Counted from the first letter of the stretch, positions 53,008 through 61,460 are shown. The stretch is DNA of 64,000 nucleotides from Galactobacillus timonensis (GCF_900240265.1 NZ_LT964739.1:943218-1007217), one strand, 5' to 3'. Translations and numbers: made by a program. The notes: generated by a model from the sequence alone, not told the origin.

Positions 53008-54822
53008 AGGTTGCTGACAAAGTAGGGGTTGAAAACTTAATCACTGATGAAAATCCTGGCCAGTATCAGAACCGGCCAGGATTTTTCTGCCTTTCGGAAG
53101 AGTAAGTGAGAAAAAGAGAGGATTATTCCTTATCTGGTGCCCCCTTAACGCTTGTTTCCAGTGTTTTTATCCTCTTCAGGTTCACAAGAAAAATCGATAC
53201 TGCTGCCTGTATCGTCATTCCGTTCATTCCGCACGCATGGGCATTTCCATAATCGAGGGTCTGCTTCAGTTCCGCATTTTTAGCCTCGATCTTGTATCGC
53301 TCAGCATATAGTTCTCTGAATTCATCTGACTTCATGTAATCCATCTGAGCAATATGCGTATCTGATTTGATCTTTACCGAGTAGGTTTTTGACTTCGCGC
53401 CTTCCTTGTAACAGCCGTTTCGCAAAGGACAGTTTCTGCATTTCTCTACATCGAAGAAATAGGTAACTACTTTTGTATCAGAACCATTCGCTGCTTTCTC
53501 CTGACCGCCTTTGCTTTTTCTGACTGCCATATGTCCTGCCGGGCATACATACATCCCGGCATCCTTGTTGAACTCAAACTCTTTCTCCCGGCTTCCATGT
53601 AGAACATTCTCACTCAGCTTTGATGCCAGCTTGATTCCTTTTTCTGAGGTGTATTCAATATTGTCTTTCTCGGAATATGCACCATCACCAATCAGAGCGT
53701 CCACGGTTACTCCTGCGTCTTCTGCTTTCTCAATCAGATCTGCAGCCTGCTTGCCGTCATGTTTCTCTCCGGTTGTCACTGCCGCACTCACAATGACTCT
53801 GTCCGTGGTCATGGCAATATGCGTCTTATACCCGAAGAAGGAAGTGTCTGCAGTTTTGTGCCCCACTTTCGCATCCGGATCTCTGGAGAATTCAAACTGT
53901 TCACTCGTGTCTTCCACTCCTTCTTTCAGGTAATTGAGACGTTCCTGGATATCCGGTATCTTCTGAAGCCGTTCATCTGAAGCGATCAGATCCAGCAATT
54001 CCTTGCAGTATTCGATTTCATCCTCCAGAAGACCGCTGCTTTCCCGCTTCTTCGGCATTCTGCCCTTCATGGTTTCATCCGCTGCATATACAGACTTTCT
54101 CAGTTCCTTTGCCCGCCTGATCAGTTCCTCACGCGGAGAAATATGCTGGTAGAGTGCATTGGTATGAGTGGAATCGACGATGATCTTTTCATGATCATGA
54201 ATGACTCCTTTCTTCTTCCCGATTTCAACAGTCTTGCCAATCAGCACATCCAGCAGGTCGGTATCCTTGAGTCTGGTTCTGCGGAATTTGGTAAGCAGGC
54301 TCGGATCAATGAATTCAGTTTCCTCAGGCCTATAGCCCAGAAAGTATTTCATTTCCATATCATACCGGACTCTTTCAATCAGATCACGATCACTGAGCTT
54401 GCGTGCGGTCTTAAGAAGCAGATATTTGAACAGCAGTACCGGATCAGCTGCAGTTCTGCCCATACAGTCGCTGTAGTTCTTCTGAACTTCTTTTGCAACA
54501 AAAGAGAAGTCAATCGTTTCGTTCATCTGACGCCAGAAGTTATCTCTAGGGATCAGAATATCGTAGAGCCCGTTATAAGAGCCAAGATCCAACTGGGGCA
54601 TATCAATCATTCTTAGCATAAAGACACCTCCGGAGTATAGTTATATTATACGCCATGCATGCATGCGTTTCAATCAAAACATGAAGAAAAAGCGCATAAT
54701 CGACGCATTTCTGCAGATTACGCGCTTATCATTGTGAATCATAAATCCACACTCGGGTCATTCAGAGGTTAAATGTTAAAGCAAAATCGGTTATTCGATA
54801 ACCGTACTTTTTCAGCAGTCTC
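53007..54822 (-). mobile_element. IS1182-type insertion sequence
   Basis: 1816 bases. Imperfect terminal inverted repeats GAGGTTGCTGACAAAGTA (53007-53024) and the reverse complement of TACTTTTTCAGCAGTCTC (54805-54822) match at 15 of 18 positions. The element is flanked by perfect 9-base direct repeats GCTTTGAAA (52998-53006 and 54823-54831). It encodes one full-length transposase. The internal stem AATCCTGGCC/GGCCAGGATT near 53050-53085 may be a transcription barrier. Confidence 0.85.
53123..54619 (-). CDS. IS1182-family DDE transposase
   Basis: A 498-residue transposase. The N-terminal DUF772-type region reads DPVLLFKYLLLKTARKLSDRDLIERV. The DDE residues are in HEKIIVDSTHTNAL (first Asp), VDALIGDGAYSEKDN (second Asp) and ERYKIEAKNAELKQ (Glu). 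A C-terminal Cys-rich segment (CRNCPLRNGCYKEG) is usual for IS1182 members. It starts at ATG 54619 behind CGGAGGTG. All key residues are present, so it is probably functional. Confidence 0.93.
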   Translation of the reverse strand: MLRMIDMPQLDLGSYNGLYDILIPRDNFWRQMNETIDFSFVAKEVQKNYSDCMGRTAADPVLLFKYLLLKTARKLSDRDLIERVRYDMEMKYFLGYRPEETEFIDPSLLTKFRRTRLKDTDLLDVLIGKTVEIGKKKGVIHDHEKIIVDSTHTNALYQHISPREELIRRAKELRKSVYAADETMKGRMPKKRESSGLLEDEIEYCKELLDLIASDERLQKIPDIQERLNYLKEGVEDTSEQFEFSRDPDAKVGHKTADTSFFGYKTHIAMTTDRVIVSAAVTTGEKHDGKQAADLIEKAEDAGVTVDALIGDGAYSEKDNIEYTSEKGIKLASKLSENVLHGSREKEFEFNKDAGMYVCPAGHMAVRKSKGGQEKAANGSDTKVVTYFFDVEKCRNCPLRNGCYKEGAKSKTYSVKIKSDTHIAQMDYMKSDEFRELYAERYKIEAKNAELKQTLDYGNAHACGMNGMTIQAAVSIFLVNLKRIKTLETSVKGAPDKE

Positions 54823-54862
54823 GCTTTGAAACGGCTTTTTCAATAGGATCGAGGAATCGGAG

Positions 54863-55083
54863 TTAATTGCTGAACAAATCGCTGTGCGATCCTGTACGTG
54901 ACAATGTCAACACAAGTACATTATTGTCGATACAGTAAATCAGAAGCCAGTCTGGAAGAATGTGACATTCCCGATAGCCTGTCCAATTTCCGGTCAGCTC
55001 ATGATCATAATTATTTTCCGGTAAAGGCTCGCCCATAGCGAGCAGGGCTACGACATCCTCAAGCATTTCAATTTTCAAACCAC
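54863..55083 (-). pseudogene. YafQ/RelE-type toxin, C-terminal part, split by IS200/IS605 element
   Basis: Encodes LKIEMLEDVVALLAMGEPLP ... DHELTGNWTGYRECHILPDW, ending SRTGSHSDLFSN: the C-terminal three quarters of a YafQ-type mRNA interferase, including the GxRECHIxPDWLLIY active-site strand and late His. The N-terminus is on the other side of the element at 57349-57418. Joined, the toxin is about 95 residues, normal for YafQ. An apparent start at 55078 is inside the family and not native. Confidence 0.9.
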
Positions 55084-55207
55084 AACAGATTAGACGCGGG
55101 AGCCCCTGACTTCAGTCAAGGGGAGGAAGCGGCACAAAGCGCATAATGAAGCTATTTTTCATGCCTTGCGGTTTGTTTTCATACGACGTTTCTTTTATAA
55201 TTTAGTT

Positions 55208-55621
55208 ATGAAACGAACTAAAGATGAAGATACCTATATTCGGAAGGATGGTTTGGTTTACAAAAACCAGTTTCATATCATTTTCTGCCCGAAATACCGC
55301 AGACCTGTATTAACTCCTCCCATTGATGCCAGGCTTAAAGAGCTGCTGTATGAAAAGGCAGAAGATCTTGGCGTTGAGATTCTGGCCCTGGAAGTTATGC
55401 CGGACCATGTGCATATGTTCCTTTCCATGGATCCGCGCATTCTTCCTCATTACGTGATCAAGCACATGAAGGGATATTCTTCCCATGTATTAAGAGAAGA
55501 GTTTCCAAAACTGAAGACGTGCCTTCCATGTTTATGGACCAGAAACTACTTTTTATGTACTGTCGGACACATTAACGAAGCTACCGTACGCAAATATATT
55601 GAAGATCAGAAGAGTCATTAA
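55208..55621 (+). CDS. tnpA: IS200/IS605 Y1 transposase TnpA (element 3)
   Basis: A 137-residue transposase with the HUH motif in VMPDHVHMFLSM and the catalytic Tyr in TVRKYIEDQ. The N-terminal strand is YKNQFHIIFCPKYRRPVL. I chose the ATG at 55208 over the TTG at 55166. It is distinct from the TnpA of element 1, so the two elements are independent arrivals. It lies 8 bases ahead of tnpB. Confidence 0.94.
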   Translation: MKRTKDEDTYIRKDGLVYKNQFHIIFCPKYRRPVLTPPIDARLKELLYEKAEDLGVEILALEVMPDHVHMFLSMDPRILPHYVIKHMKGYSSHVLREEFPKLKTCLPCLWTRNYFLCTVGHINEATVRKYIEDQKSH

Positions 55622-55629
55622 GGAGCGCA

Positions 55630-57111
55630 ATGAAGAAATGCAAAACTCCCTCTTACATTGCAGAATATGAACTCAAGCCTGCAAAAACAGGTGGTTTTGC
55701 CGTACTTCATCATGCGGAAAATGCGGCTGTCTCCGTTTATAATCTTTGCCTGAAAGAGGGCTTGAAGCGCATGCATAAAGTGATCAATGATCCGGAATAT
55801 ACAGCGCTCTGCAGAGAATACAAATACAGGAAACAGAGGACTGAGAAGACAGATGATCGCAGAAAGCAGTTCGCTGCCGTTTATGACTGGCACTCCTATT
55901 CTGAGTACAGCATGCATGCGTATGTCGCATCTCTGCATCCGAAGTACTGCACGCTCGGGATTGATGAATGTCAGAAACTGGCAACCCGTGCATTCCGCGC
56001 CATTGAAAAAGTGCGTACCCATCAGGCAGGAAAAGTGAGATTTCTCTCTCACGCAAAAGGCACTTCTTTTGAGGGAAAGTCCTATAAATCCGTGCTGCAT
56101 TTCAATCGTTCCAAAATGGTGGTATGCCTTGGCAGGGGGAATGAATACGAAATCATTATTCCCCGGGATGATCCGTATCGAATGCAGTGCCTTAAGGATC
56201 GGGTGAAATATGTTCGCATTCTGAAGCGCATCATCCGTGGGAAAGAACGCTGGTATGCACAGCTTGTGATGGAAGGAACTCCGCCCATGAAAAATCTGAA
56301 GTTCGGGGAAGGAACCCAGGGACTGGATGAAGGCACTTCAACCATTGCCTCAGTAACAGACGATTCCGCTCTGCTGGTGGAGCTGGCGCCGGAATGTAAG
56401 CCAAATGAAGCGAAGATGAAACGAATGCAGAGAGCGATGGACCGCTCCCGAAGAGCCATGAACCCGGAGAACTACAATCCCTGCGGAACGATCAAAAAAG
56501 GCCGGCACGAATGGAAGGCTTCCCGCCGTTACAGAAAACTGAAACAGAAGTATGCAGAACTCAGCCGTAAGCAGCAGGTATATCGGAAGCAGAGTCATTG
56601 CATACTGGCAAAGCTGCTGATTGCCAGGGGATCCGATATTCGGGTGGAAAGGATGAGCGTGAAAGGTCTTGCCAGACGTTCAAAGAAACAGGCCATAAAC
56701 TCAAAGAACGGGCGCATTCGCAGTAAAAAGCGATACGGGAAAACAATTCAACGCCGGGCGCCTGCCCTGCTCATCAGCATCATTGATCAAAAACTTCATC
56801 AGACAGGAAAATCCATTCTGTATGTGGATACCTGGAAGGTGAAGGCATCGCAATACAACCCGCTGGACGGGACATATAAACAGAAGGACTTAAAAGACCG
56901 GATGATCCTTCTTGGCAAAGACGCATCCGGTCAGGATATTATTGTGCAGAGAGATCTGCTCAGCGCATATCTGATTCAGCATACGAACGCAGACGGCATG
57001 CATATCAATGAAAGGTCTGCATATGACGATTTTCAGAATTTCAAATCAAATCAGGATGCGGAAGTTGACCGCCTTCATAAGACTGGACAGCTGTCCTGGT
57101 ATATCAATTGA
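55630..57111 (+). CDS. tnpB: TnpB-family RNA-guided nuclease, long divergent type (element 3)
   Basis: A 493-residue TnpB, about 100 longer than usual. RuvC motifs are GLDEGTSTIASV (first Asp), DIRVERMSVKGLARR (Glu), and VQRDLLSAYLIQH (last Asp). No zinc-ribbon CxxC pairs are visible; the region before motif III reads ASQYNPLDGTYKQK. The N-terminal domain (residues 1-210) is enlarged and rich in Lys and Tyr. It is followed by about 230 noncoding, strongly structured bases. The length and missing zinc ribbon mark a separate TnpB lineage from the other copies in this window. Confidence 0.88.
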   Translation: MKKCKTPSYIAEYELKPAKTGGFAVLHHAENAAVSVYNLCLKEGLKRMHKVINDPEYTALCREYKYRKQRTEKTDDRRKQFAAVYDWHSYSEYSMHAYVASLHPKYCTLGIDECQKLATRAFRAIEKVRTHQAGKVRFLSHAKGTSFEGKSYKSVLHFNRSKMVVCLGRGNEYEIIIPRDDPYRMQCLKDRVKYVRILKRIIRGKERWYAQLVMEGTPPMKNLKFGEGTQGLDEGTSTIASVTDDSALLVELAPECKPNEAKMKRMQRAMDRSRRAMNPENYNPCGTIKKGRHEWKASRRYRKLKQKYAELSRKQQVYRKQSHCILAKLLIARGSDIRVERMSVKGLARRSKKQAINSKNGRIRSKKRYGKTIQRRAPALLISIIDQKLHQTGKSILYVDTWKVKASQYNPLDGTYKQKDLKDRMILLGKDASGQDIIVQRDLLSAYLIQHTNADGMHINERSAYDDFQNFKSNQDAEVDRLHKTGQLSWYIN

Positions 57112-57348
57112 TATAAGATTCAAGCGCCGTAGTGACTACGCCGGCGTAACAGCGCAAGGCACAAGTGCATGACAGGTCATCTCCTTTCAGGAGACGGCCG
57201 GGTCAGAGCAGCACATTCCATACGGAACAGCCTGCGCAATGTTTGGGAATGATCTATCTGAAGCGTGTGCATTACCCTTGGTAATGTGAACATACTGGAC
57301 CATAGTGTTTTCCAGAACCCCCTGGGTTCAGCCATGGGGAGTAGTCAG
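57112..57348 (+). ncRNA. Candidate omega-RNA/reRNA of element 3
   Basis: The noncoding stretch between tnpB and the right end can fold into at least five successive hairpins: GCCGTAGTGACTACGCCGGC, TCTCCTTTCAGGAGA, TTCCATACGGAA, CATTACCCTTGGTAATG, and the terminal CCCCCTGGGTTCAGCCATGGGG. A long structured 3' region just upstream of the right end is where TnpB guide RNAs are encoded. Its guide would begin in GTTTGATCGAACGC, inside the toxin gene. Confidence 0.6.
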
Positions 57349-57418
57349 GTTTGATCGAACGCTTGTAGTCTTTCTTAAAAGATGTCGTGTATTTGACGAT
57401 ATACTTTGTCTTCCTCAT
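57349..57418 (-). pseudogene. YafQ/RelE-type toxin, N-terminal part
   Basis: Reads MRKTKYIVKYTTSFKKDYKR, then SIK, stopping at the right end of the element. It is the usual YafQ start (FKKDYKR). Its ATG overlaps the antitoxin stop (ATGA), the standard dinJ-yafQ arrangement. The rest is at 54863-55083. Confidence 0.9.
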
Positions 57419-57693
57419 TTTTTTAAATCGGTAAACAATTCGTCAAGGTCATTGTATCCTTTTACGGACGTATCCTTTGCGATCTTTTTGGCTTCGAGCA
57501 TAGCCGCAATCGTTTCCTTGTTGGGATTGTCGATTTTTACTGCAAATGGGATACCGCCTTCACGAAGTGACTCGCGAATAAAGATGTTAATCGCAGTCGT
57601 CAGGCTCATACCCAGTTCGTTAAATAGAGCATCAGCTTCTGCTTTTACGTCTGAATCCATTCGGATACTGATGTTTGTTGTATTTGCACTCAT
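57415..57693 (-). CDS. DinJ/RelB-type antitoxin
   Basis: A 92-residue ribbon-helix-helix antitoxin (MSANTTNISIRMDSDVKAEADALF, then LGMSLTTAINIFIRESLREGGIPF). The N-terminal arm binds DNA as a dimer and the C-terminal part (NDLDELFTDLKK) wraps around the toxin. The gene is intact; its partner toxin is split by element 3. A GGGAGGG site precedes the ATG. Confidence 0.92.
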   Translation of the reverse strand: MSANTTNISIRMDSDVKAEADALFNELGMSLTTAINIFIRESLREGGIPFAVKIDNPNKETIAAMLEAKKIAKDTSVKGYNDLDELFTDLKK

Positions 57694-57729
57694 TTCATCG
57701 CCCTCCCTATTTCGCTTATAAAATATATG

Positions 57730-57750
57730 AATTGCACATGAAATGCAATT
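57730..57750 (-). promoter_or_regulatory. Operator of the dinJ-yafQ locus
   Basis: Perfect inverted repeat AATTGCA N7 TGCAATT centred about 45 bases upstream of the antitoxin start, with a third TGCA-containing half just beyond. It is in the expected position for autorepression by the antitoxin. Confidence 0.6.
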
Positions 57751-58030
57751 AAATGCACGAAAATATAATTATTATTGCTCATATTTCGTTACTTTTTAGC
57801 GATAGAATCGGTTTCACCAATTTTCCTCAAGCCGGTGAATCTAGAAACATGCAAAATGTTTTCCACAACTTTTCTGAATGAATCGACTCAATACAGCCCG
57901 CATAACGTGTTCCATTTCTGTGGAGTGTTTATTATCACTTCATTGGGTGTGGAATCGTCTCATACAGGCTGTTTTCTGTGCTTCTTCAATCAAAATAGCA
58001 GGACAAAAGTTACGCAGTCGTTAGATTACC
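57751..58030. other. Intergenic stretch without a recognisable gene
   Basis: AT-rich, with only short frames. A 95-codon frame on the plus strand (57775-58062) overlaps the phosphoesterase 3' end and has no ribosome binding site or familiar composition. I see nothing functional here. Confidence 0.5.
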
Positions 58031-59233
58031 TCACTGTTTCTGACCACCGATCGTGCTTGTGAGATAGATGGTCCAGAAGGAGTCCGGTGCATATGTTACC
58101 CATAGCTGATAGGCGGGATCATCCTTGTTAAGTGTCATCTGTTTTCCAGAGAAATATTCTTCATTGGCGGTGACGGCAAGGTCCTCCATCGCCTTTTTTT
58201 CATCTTCACTGAGATTCAAGCGTTTCAGAACCTCGTCTACCTGAGAAAGGGTATTGGCATCGAAGCGCTGCTTGCTTTCTTCTTTGCGAATACCCAGCTC
58301 CCTGTTTTCATAATGCCAGTTATTTCCGGAGACGGTGAGTATGCCGTACTGCAGCGGATAGACGCTGAGCGACTCTGTAATGATCTGGGTCATACCGTCT
58401 TCTTCACTGGTGTGCTGTAAGTGGGCGTGCCCGCTCAGACAGAGCGAAAGGTTATATTTCTTGAACAGCTTTTTCACTTCGTCGCTGTTATTGATGACAA
58501 AGCCTCTGGAAAAAAGATCACTGGGAGGAAGAACATTCTGATGTGTGACAGGAATGACTGTGGCACCTCCTTCCGCCGCCTGTTTTAGAACATCTTCTGC
58601 AAATGCCAGTGTTTCTTTCGAAAGTTCTCCGGGATCTGCCTCTGTATTCGCATCCAGGAACAAGAGCCACAGATTGTCTGTCACATGCGTGCAGTAGCTG
58701 AAGGAAGAAGGATCGCGTGCGGGCGCATCGTCATAGCCGAAGGCTCCCATCAGGGAGGTAAACTCGGATTGTGAGATGTCTTCTACCGGATAATAGTCGG
58801 CCCCATCATATCCATAGGCATAGGGGTAATCGATATCGTGATTGCCCGGGATAACCAGAACAGGAATGCCGTTTTCTTCCAGCGCAGTGAACTTGTCCTT
58901 CAGCTCGTTGAGTGAAATCAACTCTCCATTGAAGGTCAGATCGCCGCTGATAATAAGGGCATCGGGCTTCTCTTCCTTCGCCTTTTTCATCAGCGTGTCG
59001 ACGATTTCTTCACTGTATTCTGTAACCTTACTGTCGCCGGCGGCCATGACAGCCTGGAAACGTTCCCCATTGTCCGTTAACGAAGGAGAAAGATAATGAA
59101 GATCGGTTGCGACCATCAGTTTTACGGGCGAAGATTCAGGCTCATTTGTCTCGCCGGACGATACGGCGGATGTAGAGGAACATCCTGTTAACAGGGACAG
59201 GATGAGGAGGGATGCAATGAACTTCTTATTCAT
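58031..59233 (-). CDS. Lipoprotein calcineurin-like phosphoesterase
   Basis: A 400-residue surface phosphoesterase. The signal ends in LILSLLTGCSS (lipobox LTGC). The metal-binding set is complete: MVATDLHYLSP (DxH), LIISGDLTFNGE (GD), VIPGNHDIDYPYA (GNHD), VIPVTHQNVL, and LCLSGHAHLQH (GHxH). The C-terminal 100 residues form a helical extension. It could act on phosphorylated sugars, lipids or nucleotides outside the cell. It is the first gene beyond a terminator (59261-59292) from the PTS operon. Confidence 0.9.
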   Translation of the reverse strand: MNKKFIASLLILSLLTGCSSTSAVSSGETNEPESSPVKLMVATDLHYLSPSLTDNGERFQAVMAAGDSKVTEYSEEIVDTLMKKAKEEKPDALIISGDLTFNGELISLNELKDKFTALEENGIPVLVIPGNHDIDYPYAYGYDGADYYPVEDISQSEFTSLMGAFGYDDAPARDPSSFSYCTHVTDNLWLLFLDANTEADPGELSKETLAFAEDVLKQAAEGGATVIPVTHQNVLPPSDLFSRGFVINNSDEVKKLFKKYNLSLCLSGHAHLQHTSEEDGMTQIITESLSVYPLQYGILTVSGNNWHYENRELGIRKEESKQRFDANTLSQVDEVLKRLNLSEDEKKAMEDLAVTANEEYFSGKQMTLNKDDPAYQLWVTYAPDSFWTIYLTSTIGGQKQ

Positions 59234-59260
59234 GCTGGTATCCTAGCATATCTCAACAGA

Positions 59261-59292
59261 AAACACCGGCCCTCGTGCAAGGCCGGTGCTTA
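59261..59292. terminator. Terminator of the second PTS operon
   Basis: AACACCGGCC ... GGCCGGTGCTT stem, usable in both directions. It lies just after the IID stop at 59316 (minus strand). Confidence 0.75.
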
Positions 59293-59315
59293 GAAGAAAG
59301 ATTGGAATCAATGCA

Positions 59316-60125
59316 TCACATTAATCCAATCAGGGAAGAGATCAGGGCAATGGCGATCGTAACCAGAATCAGAACGACCGGACTGACCTGTTTCTTCTTA
59401 AGGAAGTAGAGCATCAGAAGCGTATATGCCATCGGCAGAAGGTTCGGGAAAATCGTATCGAGGAACGCCTCCTGAACCGAGACCGAAATGTTGTCACCAA
59501 TCGAGATGACCGGTTTCAGATTGATGCTCACGTAGTTCGCGATCAGGGCGCCAACGACCGTGACACCGAGAATCGTAGCAGAGTTCGAAATGATTTCCGA
59601 TTCTTCCTGGAGCTTTGTAAAGGACTTGAGACCCAGATTATAGCCGAGGTGTGTCCAGTTAATCCGAAGCAGCCAGATGACCAGATAGCAGGCAAAGAAG
59701 ATGATCGGACCAAGGACGGATCCCTGCGCGGCGAAGCTGCAGGAAATACCGGCGATAATCGGCAGCAGCGTAAACCAGAAGATGGCGTCACCGATACCGG
59801 CAATCGGACCGAAGAGAGCGACCTTCAGACCTTTGATGACGGAGCGGTCCTCGTGTTTCTCTTCCAGAGAGATGAGAAGACCCATTAAGAAGCCGACAAG
59901 GTTCGGATGCGTATTGATGAACTCCATGTTGTCGGTCATTGCGGCCTTCAGACCTTCCGGATCATCTTTGTAGATCTTTTCGAGGGCCGGCAGCTGGGCA
60001 TCAAGGAAGCCGCCGGCCTGCATACGCTCATAGTTGAAGGAAGCCTGAAGAAGCGAAGAACGGATACCAAGCTTCGTAATATCCTTATCGGTTAAGACAC
60101 GATTGGTTTCTTTAGATTCCGACAT
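59316..60125 (-). CDS. PTS mannose-family IID component (second system)
   Basis: A 269-residue IID with the family start LTDKDITKLGIRSSLLQASFNYERMQAGGF and the motif FGPIAGIGDAIFWFTLLPIIAG; three to four membrane segments in the C-terminal half. The start at MSESKETNRV follows GGAGGAG; it overlaps the IIC stop by 14 bases. It differs from the IID at 25442 and resembles mannose/fructose/sorbose IID more closely. Confidence 0.94.
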   Translation of the reverse strand: MSESKETNRVLTDKDITKLGIRSSLLQASFNYERMQAGGFLDAQLPALEKIYKDDPEGLKAAMTDNMEFINTHPNLVGFLMGLLISLEEKHEDRSVIKGLKVALFGPIAGIGDAIFWFTLLPIIAGISCSFAAQGSVLGPIIFFACYLVIWLLRINWTHLGYNLGLKSFTKLQEESEIISNSATILGVTVVGALIANYVSINLKPVISIGDNISVSVQEAFLDTIFPNLLPMAYTLLMLYFLKKKQVSPVVLILVTIAIALISSLIGLM

Positions 60126-60921
60126 TTTCGTCTCCTCCATTTCCGGTTCCGGCCGCGTGTTTCACGGCATCTTCAACTTCGATCTTGCGCTGCTTTGCAC
60201 TGTAGAAGTCATACAGAGCGAAGGCAGTACCCATCAGAGCGACCGGCAGCAGGTTGTTCATATCGATGAAGCATGCGGCAAGGAAGCCGGCGATAAAGTA
60301 AGGAATATACTTCGTCTTCATCATGACATTCAGCAGCATCGCAAATCCGATTGCCGGTAACATGCCTCCGGCTACCGTCAGACCGTTGACGACCCAGGCA
60401 GGCATCGCATTGACGAATGCGCTCATAGCTTCCTGCGCCACAAAGACGCAGAGGAACACGATGATACCGTAGGCGATGGCAACGCCGCCGGTCATCAGGA
60501 AGTTCATGCGCTTAACCTTTGCTGTATCACCGGTTTCGCAGGCCTTGTCCATCGGTGCCATGAGGAAGGAATAGCCCGAATAGAAGGCGAGAATCACATA
60601 CTGCATCAGGAACGAGAACGGCAGACACAGACCCAGCGCCGCCTCCGGCGTAACGTTTGTCGTATAGGCAATGACCGTACACATAACGCCGGCAAGAATC
60701 GGGTTAGGAGGCTGGGTGCCGCCTGCAGGCGTAAGACCTGCAAACGCAAGCTCCGTGATCGCACCGGTTGCCAACCCGAGTGGTAAGTTGCCAAGGATTG
60801 CGCCGGTAATGGTAGAAACGATCAGCGGACGGAAAATGAAGAATGCTTCGAGCCAGAAGTCGATGCCGAAGATCATTGCCGCAATGGCAATCAGCAGGCC
60901 CTGACCAAGTGTGATGGACAT
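60112..60921 (-). CDS. PTS mannose-family IIC permease (second system)
   Basis: A 269-residue membrane component with 6-7 segments; FRPLIVSTITGAILGNLPLG and the ITELAFAGLTPAGGTQPPN loop are typical of mannose/sorbose IIC. It forms the channel with IID. A GGGGGACAG-type site precedes the ATG. It lies 22 bases behind the IIB gene. Confidence 0.94.
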   Translation of the reverse strand: MSITLGQGLLIAIAAMIFGIDFWLEAFFIFRPLIVSTITGAILGNLPLGLATGAITELAFAGLTPAGGTQPPNPILAGVMCTVIAYTTNVTPEAALGLCLPFSFLMQYVILAFYSGYSFLMAPMDKACETGDTAKVKRMNFLMTGGVAIAYGIIVFLCVFVAQEAMSAFVNAMPAWVVNGLTVAGGMLPAIGFAMLLNVMMKTKYIPYFIAGFLAACFIDMNNLLPVALMGTAFALYDFYSAKQRKIEVEDAVKHAAGTGNGGDENVGI

Positions 60922-60943
60922 AGTCTGTCCCCCTTTCTAACAA

Positions 60944-61432
60944 TTAACAAGTCGTATTCGCATCAACGAATACTTTTTCAGTGCCAGGCACATCCTGGCA
61001 GTAAACAGTAGAGCCGTGCGACGCCAGAAATTTCAGATTCTCAAGATCCTGATCGTCGACGTAAACCTTCTTTGTCAGCTCCCGTTTTCCCTGGGAAAAA
61101 TGCATGTTTCCGACATTGACTTCCTTCAGATGGACGCCGATTTCGGCCAGTCGGCGTGCATCTGCCGGTGTCTTTACGACGACGAAGATCCGCTGACTGG
61201 GTGCGGCCTTCTCGATGATGTCGGCCGTATGCTGAAGTGTCCAGAAACGGATTCCGGCACCACTGGCTTTGGCAGTGACGGCCATTAGCGACTGCTGCAG
61301 TTCGTTGGAAGCGACCGCATCGTCGGCGACGATGATCAGATTGGCATTCAGTGTCTTCGTCCATGTGACACCAACCTGTCCATGCACAAGACGATTGTCA
61401 ATTCTGGTGAGTAGGATGTTATCCCCTTTCAT
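60944..61432 (-). CDS. PTS mannose-family IIB component (second system)
   Basis: A 162-residue IIB beginning MKGDNILLTRIDNRLVHGQV; His17 in RLVHGQ is the phosphorylated residue. Then NLIIVADDAVASNELQQSLM and the VNVGNMHFSQGK strand. It is first in the operon, behind a sigma-54 promoter. No IIA gene is in this operon or window end, so IIA must be supplied from elsewhere, possibly by the IIA encoded at 23662. Confidence 0.94.
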   Translation of the reverse strand: MKGDNILLTRIDNRLVHGQVGVTWTKTLNANLIIVADDAVASNELQQSLMAVTAKASGAGIRFWTLQHTADIIEKAAPSQRIFVVVKTPADARRLAEIGVHLKEVNVGNMHFSQGKRELTKKVYVDDQDLENLKFLASHGSTVYCQDVPGTEKVFVDANTTC

Positions 61433-61460
61433 TGTGATTACTTCCTTTCACCCTGAATTC

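Larger units (their letters stand above)
55084..57348 (+). mobile_element. IS200/IS605-type element with tnpA and a long tnpB (element 3)
   Basis: About 2265 bases. Subterminal hairpins lie at both ends: CCCCTGACT TC AGTCAAGGGG (55104-55123) and CCCCCTGGGTTCAGCCATGGGG (57318-57339). It interrupts a YafQ-like toxin gene. Joining the flanks (AACCAC | GTTTGA on the plus strand) restores the frame ...RSIKRGLKIEML..., defining the limits within a few bases. No target duplication. Confidence 0.88.

Noticed and set aside
55084..57348. Target-site duplication for the IS200/IS605 elements
   Set aside because: Flanks rejoin without duplicated bases in all three gene insertions, as expected for Y1 transposition.
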